DNA of 64,000 bases from UBA5109 sp038148755 (GCA_038148755.1 JAYQWA010000007.1:15183-79182); one strand, 5' to 3'; positions 44,408 to 53,568 are shown, counted from the stretch's first letter. Numbers and translations: made by a program. The notes: a model not told the origin generated them from the letters alone.

Positions 44408-44529
44408 CTATTGCGCTCGCCATGACTTTGTTAAAAGGGAAATTTGAATCAGTCACTTACTGTTTGATGTAAGCTCCTTCATCAAATTTCCCTTTTGCCT
44501 CGTCCTGGCTTCGCTCATCACGCTAAGAA
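44401..44529 (+). repeat. Structured 3'-end repeat, copy 3 (after aldehyde dehydrogenase)
   Basis: Outer stem TTCTTAGC (44401-44408, containing the TAG stop) pairs perfectly with GCTAAGAA (44522-44529). Box ATTGCGCTCG is followed by short helix GCCA/TGGC. Long stem AAAAGGGAAATTTGA (44433-44447) pairs perfectly with 44482-44496. Apical loop AGTCACTTACTG; the mini-stem is CTTAC (44456-44460) with GTAAG (44469-44473), a two-sided change from TTTAC/GTAAA. Boxes GCCTCGTCC and CTTCGCTCATCA follow. The best-preserved copy. Confidence 0.88.
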
Positions 44530-44580
44530 AAATTTTTAAGAATAAAATGATAAAAAACTCAAACTAGGGTTTAGAAAACG

Positions 44581-45339
44581 ATGACAGCAAAAATCTGTTT
44601 CACCATGGATAACCTTTCGGATGCGGCTGATCTGGGTAAGGGTATAATTGATAAACCCAGACCACCGGGTCAGCGACCGGCATTGGAGCAGGGTTTTCCA
44701 GCCATGCTGGATTTGTATGACCGCTTTGGCGTGAAGGTCACGCATTTTATTGAAGGCTGGAATGGTGAAGCACATCCAGACATTATTGAAGATCTGGTCA
44801 ACATGGGCCACAGCGTCGGCATGCATGGCTGGCAACATGAACCCTGGTCGGAATTGAGTCTGGAGCAGGAAATTGAATTAATGGGGAGATCGACAGATGC
44901 CTTACATCAGGCCTGTGGTGTCCGACCAACTTCATTCAGGGCGCCGGGCGGGAAAAAGACGCCTAACAGTGTCAAACTGCTGGATGAATTTGGTTATATG
45001 ATTGATTCCAGTATGAATGATAAAGGAGAAGATGGTGGAGAGATTCAGGCACTGACCGAGTCGCTTTGGCATGTGCCTTACCTGGAAGCGACTATCGATG
45101 CCCGCCAATGGTTATCAAAGAATATTCCTGCGCCTGAGGTAGAAGCATCCTGGTTCAACTTACTGGATGAAGCCCGTGACAGTAATGGCTTTCGTGTCTT
45201 TATCTGGCATCCGCATGTCATGGGGCTTAATGCCGAATATCGCCAGGTTGGGGAAAACATCCTGCGGAAAGTCACACAGGAACAGGGCTTCCAGCTCGTT
45301 ACCTTGCCGGAACTGGTAGCTGAAGCAGCAGAAAAGTAA
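44581..45339 (+). CDS. Polysaccharide deacetylase (NodB-like) family protein
   Basis: 252 residues of the carbohydrate esterase 4 fold. Catalytic aspartate in CFTMDN (D10), metal histidines H82 and H86 in GMHGWQHEPW, and the RAPGGKKTPNSVKLL motif. The overall pattern is closer to the PuuE-like/peptidoglycan deacetylase group without a signal peptide, so a cytosolic amidohydrolase is also possible. Substrate unknown. It ends 13 bp before the convergent DUF4156 gene. Confidence 0.85.
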   Translation: MTAKICFTMDNLSDAADLGKGIIDKPRPPGQRPALEQGFPAMLDLYDRFGVKVTHFIEGWNGEAHPDIIEDLVNMGHSVGMHGWQHEPWSELSLEQEIELMGRSTDALHQACGVRPTSFRAPGGKKTPNSVKLLDEFGYMIDSSMNDKGEDGGEIQALTESLWHVPYLEATIDARQWLSKNIPAPEVEASWFNLLDEARDSNGFRVFIWHPHVMGLNAEYRQVGENILRKVTQEQGFQLVTLPELVAEAAEK

Positions 45340-45352
45340 CCCGGTAAATGGA

Positions 45353-45667
45353 CTAATCAGGAATGCAGCGGTACAGCGCGTAATCCTGTTCACCATCAAC
45401 GATGGGCGATGTCGCGACAATCGTGTCATCACCACGTTCTGCGGCCTGATTGCGGGCAAGTGTCTGCAGTTCCAGCAAAATATTGCTGGCGGCACGTTCC
45501 AGGATAACCCTGTCGAGTACCTCAACATGAGTCGTACCGGTTTGCACACAAGTCGACCCCAGCTGGTCTTGTGTGACAACTCTGACATTGGCAGCTTCGT
45601 CATCGAGATCTACCCAGACACAGCTACTGAGTGTTAATAATGTAATGCTGAAAAATAACTGTTTCAT
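45353..45667 (-). CDS. DUF4156 domain lipoprotein
   Basis: 104 residues. Lipobox LSSC with C16 predicts an outer- or inner-membrane lipoprotein. The rest follows the DUF4156 pattern: STCVQTGTTHVEVLD, the helix LQTLARNQAAERGDDTIVA, and a final YRCIPD cysteine that probably pairs with the earlier one. Function unknown. Overlaps nothing; a 26-bp gap separates it from the zinc peptidase upstream. Confidence 0.82.
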   Translation of the reverse strand: MKQLFFSITLLTLSSCVWVDLDDEAANVRVVTQDQLGSTCVQTGTTHVEVLDRVILERAASNILLELQTLARNQAAERGDDTIVATSPIVDGEQDYALYRCIPD

Positions 45668-45693
45668 AAAGACTGTTCCTGTTTACTTTTAGC

Positions 45694-46377
45694 TTAGCGG
45701 CGAAGAAAACGAAACCAGCGCCAGAAATTTAACAAACCAGCCATGGAACTGGCCAGGTAGGTAAAAGCACAAGCCAATAGTATATGCCTAACTGAACGCA
45801 TGTCGCTACGGCTAATATACTGCCCCTCTTTCAGGATAGGCAAAGCACGACCAAAACTGGCATCAAACTCTACCGGTAAAGTAATCAGATGCACTATGCT
45901 GCTGATGGCAACACTGATAATCATAAAAACGATCAGCAGAGGTATCATGCGCGCTCCTCCCGGAGTCATGCTAAGCAAAGGGATGGCGATAAGCACAATG
46001 CCCGCAAGCTTTTCAGTTTTTTGGGCAAAACCAACCATGCGGGTTCGGGCAAGCAAAGGCTGATAATTCAGGGCATGCTGCAAGGCGTGTCCGAATTCAT
46101 GTGCAGCAACGGCAACGGCAGTCAGGGACTGGCCATTGAGATTGTCTTCGCTCAAGCGTACTGTTTTGCTCATGGGATCGTAATGATCGCCAGAGCTTGA
46201 AGCTTCCAGCTTCAGATAATCCAGCTTGTATTTTTTCCTGAGATGCTTGACGAACTGGCCACCGGTACCCTGAATATCATCACGTGCTTTACTGTGTTTG
46301 TTAAGGATATAGCGAGCCCACTGTTGAGGGCCAAGAATGAGAACTGCTAAAAGCAGTATAAGAATGACAATGATCAT
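45694..46377 (-). CDS. YugP-type membrane zinc metallopeptidase
   Basis: 227 residues with several membrane helices (N-terminal MIIVILILLLAVLIL, two central, one C-terminal) and the zinc motif HEFGH (H93, E94, H97) in AVAAHEFGHALQHALNY. The third ligand is probably in PVEFDAS. This is the YugP (PF04298) family, also called neutral zinc metallopeptidase; cellular substrates are unknown. The gene is between DUF4156 and ahcY, all leftward. Confidence 0.9.
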   Translation of the reverse strand: MIIVILILLLAVLILGPQQWARYILNKHSKARDDIQGTGGQFVKHLRKKYKLDYLKLEASSSGDHYDPMSKTVRLSEDNLNGQSLTAVAVAAHEFGHALQHALNYQPLLARTRMVGFAQKTEKLAGIVLIAIPLLSMTPGGARMIPLLIVFMIISVAISSIVHLITLPVEFDASFGRALPILKEGQYISRSDMRSVRHILLACAFTYLASSMAGLLNFWRWFRFLRR

Positions 46378-46441
46378 GTCACGGTGTCGGAATATGTCAG
46401 AGCAGGATAGTTGACTATTCTACTCTGACATTGAAGATATT

Positions 46442-47845
46442 CTAGTATTTGTAGGAATCCGGCTTGAATGGGCCATCAACCGGAATGCCCAGATAGTCAG
46501 ACTGCTCCTGCGTCATGCGGGTGATAACACCACCAAAACCCCTGACCATACAGGCAGCAACTTCTTCGTCCAGATACTTCGGCAGTACTTCCACTTTCAG
46601 GTTGGCTTTTTTACTCGCCTCATCTTGATCGGCATACTTTCTTTCCCATAAATACATTTGTGCCAGTACCTGATTGGCGAATGAGCCATCCATGATACGG
46701 GAAGGGTGTCCGGTGGCATTGCCCAGATTGATCAGGCGGCCTTCGGATAACAGGATTAAATAATCTTCGCTGCCTTCACTATCCGTACCACGAATAACAC
46801 GGTGAACTTGTGGTTTCACCTCTTCAAAGGTCCAGTTCTTGCGCATATAGGCTGTATTGATTTCGCTGTCGAAGTGGCCGATGTTACAGACGACTGCGCC
46901 ACTCTTAAGGCTTTCCAGCATATGCGCATCACAAACATCAACATTGCCCGTGGTGGTGACAATCAAATCAGTATGCTGCATCAGCTGGGTATCGATGCAG
47001 TCAGCTTTTCCGGTGTTGATACCGTCTTTATAAGGGGAAACAACTTCAAAACCATCCATGCAGGCCTGCATGGCACAGATCGGATCAATTTCGGTAATTT
47101 TTACGATCATACCTTCCTGACGCAGGCTTTGTGCAGAACCTTTGCCGACATCCCCATAACCGATCACCAATGCTTTCTTACCAGACAGCAGCATATCAGT
47201 ACCACGTTTGATGCCATCATTCAGGCTGTGACGACAGCCATATTTGTTGTCATTCTTGGCTTTGGTTACGGAGTCGTTGACATTAATGGCAGGCACTTTC
47301 AGTGTACCTTTTTCCAGCATTTCATAGAGTCTGTGAACCCCGGTGGTGGTTTCTTCAGTGATGCCGTGAACGTTTTCCAGTATCTGCGGATATTTGTTAT
47401 GAGCCATGGCTGTCAGGTCACCACCATCATCCAGCAGCATATTGGCATCCCAGGGTTTACCGTCTTTCAGAATAGTCTGCTCAATACACCACTCGGCTTC
47501 TTCTTCGGTCTGGCCTTTCCAGGCATAGACAGCAACACCGGAAGCAGCCATAGCTGCTGCAGCGTGATCCTGGGTTGAAAAAATATTACAGGACGACCAG
47601 CGGACTTCAGCGCCAAGTGCTTTCAATGTTTCAATCAAGACGGCGGTCTGAATGGTCATGTGAATACAGCCAATAATTTTGGCACCCGCTAAAGGCTGCT
47701 CTTTGGCATATTTTTCCCGGAGTGTCATCAGGGCGGGCATTTCTGCTTCGGCCAGCGTGATTTCACGTCGCCCGTAATCAGCCAGACTGATATCGGCTAC
47801 TTTATAGTCTTCAGATTCGATAACTTGCATATTCAGATTGTTCAT
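46442..47845 (-). CDS. ahcY: Adenosylhomocysteinase
   Basis: Splits S-adenosylhomocysteine to adenosine and homocysteine and thereby relieves inhibition of methyltransferases. 467 residues, full length. GCIHMTIQTAVLIETL, SSCNIFSTQDHAAAA, NAD site VIGYGDVGKGSAQ, and C-terminal PDSYKY. It starts 34 bp after metK, so SAM synthesis and SAH breakdown share an operon. The short gap holds no SAH riboswitch that I can recognise. Confidence 0.97.
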   Translation of the reverse strand: MNNLNMQVIESEDYKVADISLADYGRREITLAEAEMPALMTLREKYAKEQPLAGAKIIGCIHMTIQTAVLIETLKALGAEVRWSSCNIFSTQDHAAAAMAASGVAVYAWKGQTEEEAEWCIEQTILKDGKPWDANMLLDDGGDLTAMAHNKYPQILENVHGITEETTTGVHRLYEMLEKGTLKVPAINVNDSVTKAKNDNKYGCRHSLNDGIKRGTDMLLSGKKALVIGYGDVGKGSAQSLRQEGMIVKITEIDPICAMQACMDGFEVVSPYKDGINTGKADCIDTQLMQHTDLIVTTTGNVDVCDAHMLESLKSGAVVCNIGHFDSEINTAYMRKNWTFEEVKPQVHRVIRGTDSEGSEDYLILLSEGRLINLGNATGHPSRIMDGSFANQVLAQMYLWERKYADQDEASKKANLKVEVLPKYLDEEVAACMVRGFGGVITRMTQEQSDYLGIPVDGPFKPDSYKY

Positions 47846-47879
47846 TTATTTAAATTCCTTGCAGATATGACTGCAGCTT

Positions 47880-49040
47880 TTAGAGACCAGCGTCTGCTTT
47901 CAGGGCTTCGGCTTTATCAGTTTGTTCCCAGGAAAATTCTTCGCGCCCGAAGTGTCCATAGGCGGCTGTTTCCTGATAGATCGGACGCAACAGGTTCAGC
48001 ATTTCGGTCAGGCCACCGGGGCGGAGCTCAAAGTGTTCACGCACCAGTCTGGTAATCGCCAGATCATCAATCTTGCCGGTGCCAAAAGTATCCACCAGTA
48101 CAGAGGTAGGATCTGCGACACCGATAGCATAGGACAACTGGATTTCACAGCGGTCTGCAATGCCTGCAGCAACAATATTCTTGGCAATATAACGTGCCAG
48201 ATAAGCTGCCGAACGATCCACTTTTGAGGGATCCTTGCCGGAAAATGCGCCACCACCATGACGTGCCATACCTCCATAGGTATCAACGATAATTTTACGT
48301 CCTGTCAAACCACAGTCGCCGTGTGGGCCGCCGATCACAAAACGACCGGTTGGGTTGATATGGTACTTGGTGTCTGCATCCAGCCATTCTGCGGGCAACA
48401 CCGGTTTGATAATTTCTTCCATAACCGCTTCATGCAGATCGCTGTCAGTAACATCTTCGTCATGCTGGGTGGAAAGTACAACGGCATCAATAGACTGTGG
48501 CTTGCCATCGATGTAACGGAAAGTAATCTGGCTTTTGGCATCAGGTCGCAGGAAGGGCAGGCTGCCATTTTTTCTGACTTCGGCCTGACGTTTAACCAAT
48601 AGGTGGGAGTAGGTAATAGGTGCCGGCATCAGCACATCAGTTTCACGGCAGGCGTAACCAAACATCAGGCCCTGGTCTCCCGCGCCCTGTTCTTTCGGAT
48701 CACCGCGGTCAACGCCCTGGTTGATATCACTGGATTGTTCACCGATAGCATTCAGGACAGCACAGCTTTTATAGTCAAAACCCATGGCTGAATCATCGTA
48801 ACCAATTTTTTTGATGGCGCCACGAACGATGCGCTCAACATCGATGGAAACATCATCGTTCATTTTGACTTCACCTGCGACCAGTGCCAGTCCGGTTTTT
48901 GTCAGGGTCTCAACAGCGACGCGCGCATTGGGATCCTGGGCAATAATTGCATCTAAAATGGCGTCGGATATCTGGTCGGAAATTTTATCGGGATGGCCTT
49001 CGGACACGGATTCCGAAGTAAACAGTGCTGCTTCGTTCAT
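47880..49040 (-). CDS. metK: S-adenosylmethionine synthase
   Basis: Makes S-adenosylmethionine from methionine and ATP. 386 residues. FTSESVSEGHPDKISDQ at the N-terminus, GAGDQGLMFGYA hexapeptide region, and GGGAFSGKDPSKVDRSAAY. First gene of metK-ahcY. A sigma70 promoter is visible about 50 bp upstream. Divergent from tkt, the same neighbourhood as in Pseudomonas. Confidence 0.97.
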   Translation of the reverse strand: MNEAALFTSESVSEGHPDKISDQISDAILDAIIAQDPNARVAVETLTKTGLALVAGEVKMNDDVSIDVERIVRGAIKKIGYDDSAMGFDYKSCAVLNAIGEQSSDINQGVDRGDPKEQGAGDQGLMFGYACRETDVLMPAPITYSHLLVKRQAEVRKNGSLPFLRPDAKSQITFRYIDGKPQSIDAVVLSTQHDEDVTDSDLHEAVMEEIIKPVLPAEWLDADTKYHINPTGRFVIGGPHGDCGLTGRKIIVDTYGGMARHGGGAFSGKDPSKVDRSAAYLARYIAKNIVAAGIADRCEIQLSYAIGVADPTSVLVDTFGTGKIDDLAITRLVREHFELRPGGLTEMLNLLRPIYQETAAYGHFGREEFSWEQTDKAEALKADAGL

Positions 49041-49092
49041 AAAATTCTCTTATTGGAATTAGGTATTTGAACCATAAATTTTTAAGCTGCGA

Positions 49093-49121
49093 AATGTAGC
49101 ACTTTCGGGCTATATACGCAA
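49093..49121 (-). promoter_or_regulatory. sigma70 promoter of metK-ahcY
   Basis: On the minus strand: -35 TTGCGT (plus 49116-49121), 17-bp spacer, -10 TACATT (plus 49093-49098) with TG one base upstream of the -10. The leader to metK would be about 45 nt. No riboswitch-like fold is evident within it. Confidence 0.55.
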
Positions 49122-49263
49122 TTTTTAACAAGACGGATCAACCTGGCGGATAGTCACCGGGAGCCATTAATTCTGGCATATTTTGACTGGCTGAGAGAGA
49201 ATAGCGGCTCTTTAAAACAGCCTTAGTCAGCAGCTTTTTTAAGATAAAAAATCAGGAGTATCC

Positions 49264-51300
49264 ATGGCAGAAAATACCGACAGCAGTAACGGTATCGATC
49301 AGCAAGCATCAAGAAAAGCATCCAGACTCGAATGTGCCAATGCCATCAGGGCATTGAGCATGGATGCCGTGCAGAAAGCCAAATCCGGCCATCCCGGCGC
49401 ACCGATGGGAATGGCCGATATTGCCGAAGTTCTGTGGCATGACTACCTGAAACACAATCCGCTGAATCCTGGCTGGGTCAATCGTGACCGTTTTGTATTG
49501 TCCAATGGTCACGGTTCCATGTTGATTTATTCCCTGCTTCATCTCACAGGTTACGAGCTGACGATTGAAGATTTACAGAATTTCCGCCAGTTACATTCTA
49601 AGACGCCAGGACACCCCGAGTATGGATATACCCCTGGCGTGGAAACAACGACCGGGCCACTGGGCCAGGGTCTGGCCAATGGTGTGGGGATGGCCATAGC
49701 CGAGCGCACACTGGCAGCCCAGTTTAACCGTGAAGACATGAATATTGTCGATCACTATACCTATGTCTTTGCCGGTGACGGTTGTCTGATGGAAGGCATT
49801 TCGCATGAAGTCTGCTCGCTGGCTGGCACATTGGGCCTGGGCAAGCTGATCGTTTTTTATGACGACAATGGCATTTCAATTGATGGTGAAGTTGCAGAGT
49901 GGTTTGCCGATGATACTGCCTTGCGTTTTCAGTCCTATCACTGGCAAACCATTAACGTGGATGGACATAATCCTGATGAAATTGCTGCAGCAATTGAAGC
50001 AGCTCAGCAGAATACTGATCAGCCCAGCCTGATTATTTGCAAAACCATCATTGGCAAAGGCTCGCCCAACAAGCAGGGCAAAGAAAGCTCGCATGGTGCA
50101 CCCCTGGGTGAAGATGAAATTGTTGCAACACGTGAGGCCCTGAACTGGAATTACGCACCTTTTGAAATTCCAGATGACATTTATGAGACCTGGAATGCCC
50201 ATGAGTCAGGGCGTAGAAATGAAGCGGCCTGGCAGTCACTCTTTATGCAATATGAGCAGGAATACCCTGAGCTGGCAATGGAATTTATGCGCAGGATGAG
50301 TGGACAGCTTTATGAAGAATTTACAGGACGGGCCGATAAATTTATCCAGGCCTGTGTGGAAAAAGCTGAGTCTGTGGCTTCACGCAAGGCTTCGCAAAAT
50401 GCTATAGCTGCTCTTGGTAAAATATTACCGGAATTGATTGGTGGCTCGGCTGATCTGACCGGCTCTAACCTGACTAATTGGGATGGGAGCAGGGCAATTT
50501 CAACAGAGCCTGATGGCAACTATATTTATTATGGTGTACGCGAGTTTGGTATGTTTGCCATTAATAACGGCATTGCTTTACACGGTGGCTTTATTCCTTA
50601 CGGCGGCACCTTCCTGATCTTTATGGAATACGCAAGAAATGCCGTGCGAATGGCAGCCTTGATGAAACAGCAAAGTATTATGGTGTTTACCCATGATTCA
50701 ATTGGGCAGGGTGAAGACGGGCCGACCCATCAGGCCATTGAACAAGTCAGTAATTTGCGTCTGACACCTAACATGTCGGTCTGGCGTCCGGCAGATGCCG
50801 TGGAAACGGCCGTAGCCTGGAAAGCAGCGATTCTGAAGCAGAATGGCCCGACCTCATTAATATTATCCCGTCAGGGTTTGCCGCATATAGAGAGAACACA
50901 GGAGCAGGTGAGCAATATCAGTAAAGGAGCTTACATACTGTGCGACTGTGATGGTGAGCCTGAGATCATTGTTATTGCAACAGGCTCTGAAGTTTCTATC
51001 AGTCTGACAGCCGTGCAGGCAGCGCAGGCTGCCGGTTTAAAAGTTCGTCTGGTCAGTATGCCTTCTACTGATCTGTTTGATGCGCAGGATAAAGATTATC
51101 AAGAAGCCGTTCTGCCTTCCGCGGTGCGTAAGCGTCTGGCAGTTGAAGCGGCTCAGCAGGAATACTGGTATAAATATGTCGGTCTTGATGGCGCCGTAAT
51201 CGGGATGAGCAGTTTTGGTGAATCTGCGCCAGGGCCTGCAGTCATGGAGCATTTTGGCTTTACTGCTGAGAATATTCAGCAAGCGATAGAGAATTTGTGA
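49264..51300 (+). CDS. tkt: Transketolase
   Basis: TPP enzyme that moves two-carbon units between sugars in the pentose phosphate pathway. 678 residues, with about a dozen extra N-terminal residues. KSGHPGAPMGMADIAEVLWH, TPGVETTTGPLGQGLANGVGMA, GDGCLMEGISHEV TPP motif, and THDSIGQGEDGPTHQ. GGAGTATCC precedes the ATG. Its TGA overlaps the GTG start of epd by four bases. Erythrose 4-phosphate made here is the substrate of the next enzyme. Confidence 0.97.
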   Translation: MAENTDSSNGIDQQASRKASRLECANAIRALSMDAVQKAKSGHPGAPMGMADIAEVLWHDYLKHNPLNPGWVNRDRFVLSNGHGSMLIYSLLHLTGYELTIEDLQNFRQLHSKTPGHPEYGYTPGVETTTGPLGQGLANGVGMAIAERTLAAQFNREDMNIVDHYTYVFAGDGCLMEGISHEVCSLAGTLGLGKLIVFYDDNGISIDGEVAEWFADDTALRFQSYHWQTINVDGHNPDEIAAAIEAAQQNTDQPSLIICKTIIGKGSPNKQGKESSHGAPLGEDEIVATREALNWNYAPFEIPDDIYETWNAHESGRRNEAAWQSLFMQYEQEYPELAMEFMRRMSGQLYEEFTGRADKFIQACVEKAESVASRKASQNAIAALGKILPELIGGSADLTGSNLTNWDGSRAISTEPDGNYIYYGVREFGMFAINNGIALHGGFIPYGGTFLIFMEYARNAVRMAALMKQQSIMVFTHDSIGQGEDGPTHQAIEQVSNLRLTPNMSVWRPADAVETAVAWKAAILKQNGPTSLILSRQGLPHIERTQEQVSNISKGAYILCDCDGEPEIIVIATGSEVSISLTAVQAAQAAGLKVRLVSMPSTDLFDAQDKDYQEAVLPSAVRKRLAVEAAQQEYWYKYVGLDGAVIGMSSFGESAPGPAVMEHFGFTAENIQQAIENL

Positions 51301-52304
51301 AATTAGCAATCAATGGACTGGGACGCATTGGACGAAATGTGCTCCGGGCTTATTACGAAAGACTCCCCGCAACTGAAATACAGATAGTCGCTGTCAATGA
51401 GCTGGCTGATCTGCCTACGCTTGCTCATCTTATCCGCTACGACAGTACACATGGCCGCTTTCAGGGAAAAGTAAGTACCAGTGGCGGTAAACTGCTTATT
51501 AACCAGAATGAAATCACAGTCACTCAGACTAAAGACATTAATGCGCTAAAGTGGCAGGACATAGATATGGTCCTTGAGTGCACGGGAGTTTATGGCAAGC
51601 GCAGTGATGCTGAGATTCATATAAAAAACGGGGCAAAGCGGGTGCTGTTTTCGCAACCAGCCAGTCCTGATGTCGATATCACCCTGGTTTATGGCGTCAA
51701 TCACGAACAACTAAAAAGTGAACACCGGATTATTTCAGCAGCTTCCTGCACGACATACAGTTCCGTGCCGGTTATTAAAGTTTTGGATGAAGCGCTGGGA
51801 ATAGAGAATGGCATGACGACAACAATTCATTCAGCCATGAACGATCAACCATTGATAGATGCTTACCACCATACTGATTTACGGCTTACCCGCAGTGCGT
51901 TTCAGTCAATTATCCCAGTGGAGACTGCGTTGGCAAAAGGCATAGAGCGTATCCTGCCCGAGATGGCCGGTAAGTTTGAAGCCCAGGCGATTCGGGTGCC
52001 GACTCTTAATGTATCTGCCATAGATATGACGCTGGCCGTGAAGAAAGCCTGTAGCGCCGAAGATGTTAATCAGATTATCAGGCACGCAGCGGGAACTTTG
52101 CCGCCCGATGTTTTGGCTTATACTGATGAGCCCCTGGCATCCTGTGATTTTAATCATGACCCGCGTTCGGCCATTGTTGATCTGGGGCAAACCAAAGTGA
52201 GTGGAAAGCATCTGGTAAAAATTCTGGTATGGTTTGATAACGAATGGGCTTATGCCAATCGTATGCTTGATGTGGCTGAATTAATCTCAAGATTACCTGA
52301 GTAG
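51297..52304 (+). CDS. epd: D-erythrose-4-phosphate dehydrogenase
   Basis: GAPDH-family enzyme. 335 residues. NAD site INGLGRIGRNVLRAYY, catalytic C151 in AASCTT, H178 in TTIHSAMNDQPLIDAYH, and C-terminal WFDNEWAYANRMLD. IHSAMNDQ.LIDAYH and FNHDPRSAIVD are closer to Epd than to glycolytic Gap, and the position between tkt and pgk agrees. Epd feeds pyridoxal phosphate synthesis. Oddity: the residue after CTT, normally Asn, is Tyr (Y154), and the following Cys is Ser. Confidence 0.88.
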   Translation: MKLAINGLGRIGRNVLRAYYERLPATEIQIVAVNELADLPTLAHLIRYDSTHGRFQGKVSTSGGKLLINQNEITVTQTKDINALKWQDIDMVLECTGVYGKRSDAEIHIKNGAKRVLFSQPASPDVDITLVYGVNHEQLKSEHRIISAASCTTYSSVPVIKVLDEALGIENGMTTTIHSAMNDQPLIDAYHHTDLRLTRSAFQSIIPVETALAKGIERILPEMAGKFEAQAIRVPTLNVSAIDMTLAVKKACSAEDVNQIIRHAAGTLPPDVLAYTDEPLASCDFNHDPRSAIVDLGQTKVSGKHLVKILVWFDNEWAYANRMLDVAELISRLPE

Positions 52305-52336
52305 TATTTAAGATAGTCTGTAAAGCTGGAGTGATA

Positions 52337-53518
52337 ATGACAGTTCGATCCATGCAGAAAGTGGAGCTTGAAGGAAAAAAAGTTCTGATCCGTGAAGATT
52401 TAAATGTGCCAATCAAAGATGGAAAAATTATTAATGATACGCGTATAAGGGCGGCACTTCCGACTATTGAATATGCACTAAAAAGTGGTGCAAGCGTTAT
52501 TCTTATGTCGCATCTAGGGCGACCTGAGGAGGGCGTACCCATTACCAAGCAGCCTGAGGCATCGTTGGCTCCGGTGGCTGCACATCTGTCAGAACTTCTG
52601 CAAGCAGATGTCGAACTGATGTCTGATGATTTTAGTGCGGAAGCTGCTGCAAAGTTGCCCTCCGGCGCTTGTGTGTTGCTGGAAAATGTCCGCTGTAATG
52701 CGGGCGAAAAAGCCAATTCGGATGATTTATCAAAATATTACGCCAGTCTCTGTGATGTCTTTGTGATGGATGCGTTTGGCACGGCACACCGGGCACAGGC
52801 CAGTACCCATGGTGTTGCCAAATTTGCACCACTGGCTTGCGCCGGTTTACTGCTGAGTGCGGAGTTAGATGCTTTACACAAGGCTTTGGCGCAGCCGGAA
52901 CAGCCGATGCTGGCGATTGTCGGCGGAGCCAAGGTGTCCAGTAAGTTGATGGTGCTGGAAGCATTGGCCGAGAAAGTTGATCACTTGATAGTTGGTGGTG
53001 GTATCGCCAACACCTTTCTTGCCGCAGCAGGATATAAGGTTGGTAAATCCCTGTATGAAGAAGAGATGCTGGATCAGGCCAAGGCAATCATGCAACTGAC
53101 GAATATTCCTTTACCAAAAGATGTTGCTGTTGCTAAAGAGTTTTCGGAATCAGCAAGTGCCGAGGTCAAGTCGATTGCTGATATTGCTGAGGATGATATG
53201 ATTCTTGATATCGGACCTGAAACGATTGCAGATTTTGTGTCGGTTATCAGCGGGATGAAAACCATACTCTGGAATGGCCCTTTAGGCGTGTTTGAGTTTG
53301 ATGCTTTTGCCGCTGGCACTAAAGCTGTGGCTTTGGCTATTGCTGAGAACGATGGATTTTCCATTGCTGGCGGTGGAGAAACCATTACCGCTATAGATAA
53401 GTATCAGATCAGTGATCGGGTTTCCTATATTTCGACAGGGGGTGGTGCTTTTCTGGAGTTTGTGGAAGGTAAGACCTTGCCGGCGGTTGCAATCCTTGAA
53501 GAAAGAAGCGCTGAATAA
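52337..53518 (+). CDS. pgk: Phosphoglycerate kinase
   Basis: Interconverts 1,3-bisphosphoglycerate and 3-phosphoglycerate with ATP. 393 residues. LIREDLNVPIKDGK and SHLGRPEEG at the substrate site, DAFGTAHRAQASTHG (usual), GGAKVSSKLMVLE, NGPLGVFEF and a C-terminal STGGGAFLEFVEG loop. ATG 52337 with TGGAG upstream is preferred to the GTG two codons earlier. Second enzyme of epd-pgk-fba. Confidence 0.97.
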   Translation: MTVRSMQKVELEGKKVLIREDLNVPIKDGKIINDTRIRAALPTIEYALKSGASVILMSHLGRPEEGVPITKQPEASLAPVAAHLSELLQADVELMSDDFSAEAAAKLPSGACVLLENVRCNAGEKANSDDLSKYYASLCDVFVMDAFGTAHRAQASTHGVAKFAPLACAGLLLSAELDALHKALAQPEQPMLAIVGGAKVSSKLMVLEALAEKVDHLIVGGGIANTFLAAAGYKVGKSLYEEEMLDQAKAIMQLTNIPLPKDVAVAKEFSESASAEVKSIADIAEDDMILDIGPETIADFVSVISGMKTILWNGPLGVFEFDAFAAGTKAVALAIAENDGFSIAGGGETITAIDKYQISDRVSYISTGGGAFLEFVEGKTLPAVAILEERSAE

Positions 53519-53568
53519 GATAACCTATAAAGATCAATAAATAGTTTGCAGATAGAAAGGACAGGAAT

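Noticed and set aside
2391..44529. The five repeats as an integron attC array
   Set aside because: Positions next to stop codons and structure-over-sequence conservation recall attC, but I see no attC-type R and L boxes, the copies are dispersed among core genes, and no integrase gene is in the window. Only the analogy is kept.
2391..44529. The five repeats as ordinary rho-independent terminators
   Set aside because: Some have a T-run after the long stem, but stems are A+T-rich, loops exceed 20 nt, and conserved boxes outside the hairpin have no place in a simple terminator.
46802..47578. 258-codon frame antisense to ahcY
   Set aside because: Lies wholly within a clear ahcY; reads as a mirror of its codons.
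49041..49263. SAM or SAH riboswitch in the metK leader
   Set aside because: Leader after the promoter is short and shows no conserved SAM/SAH riboswitch segments.
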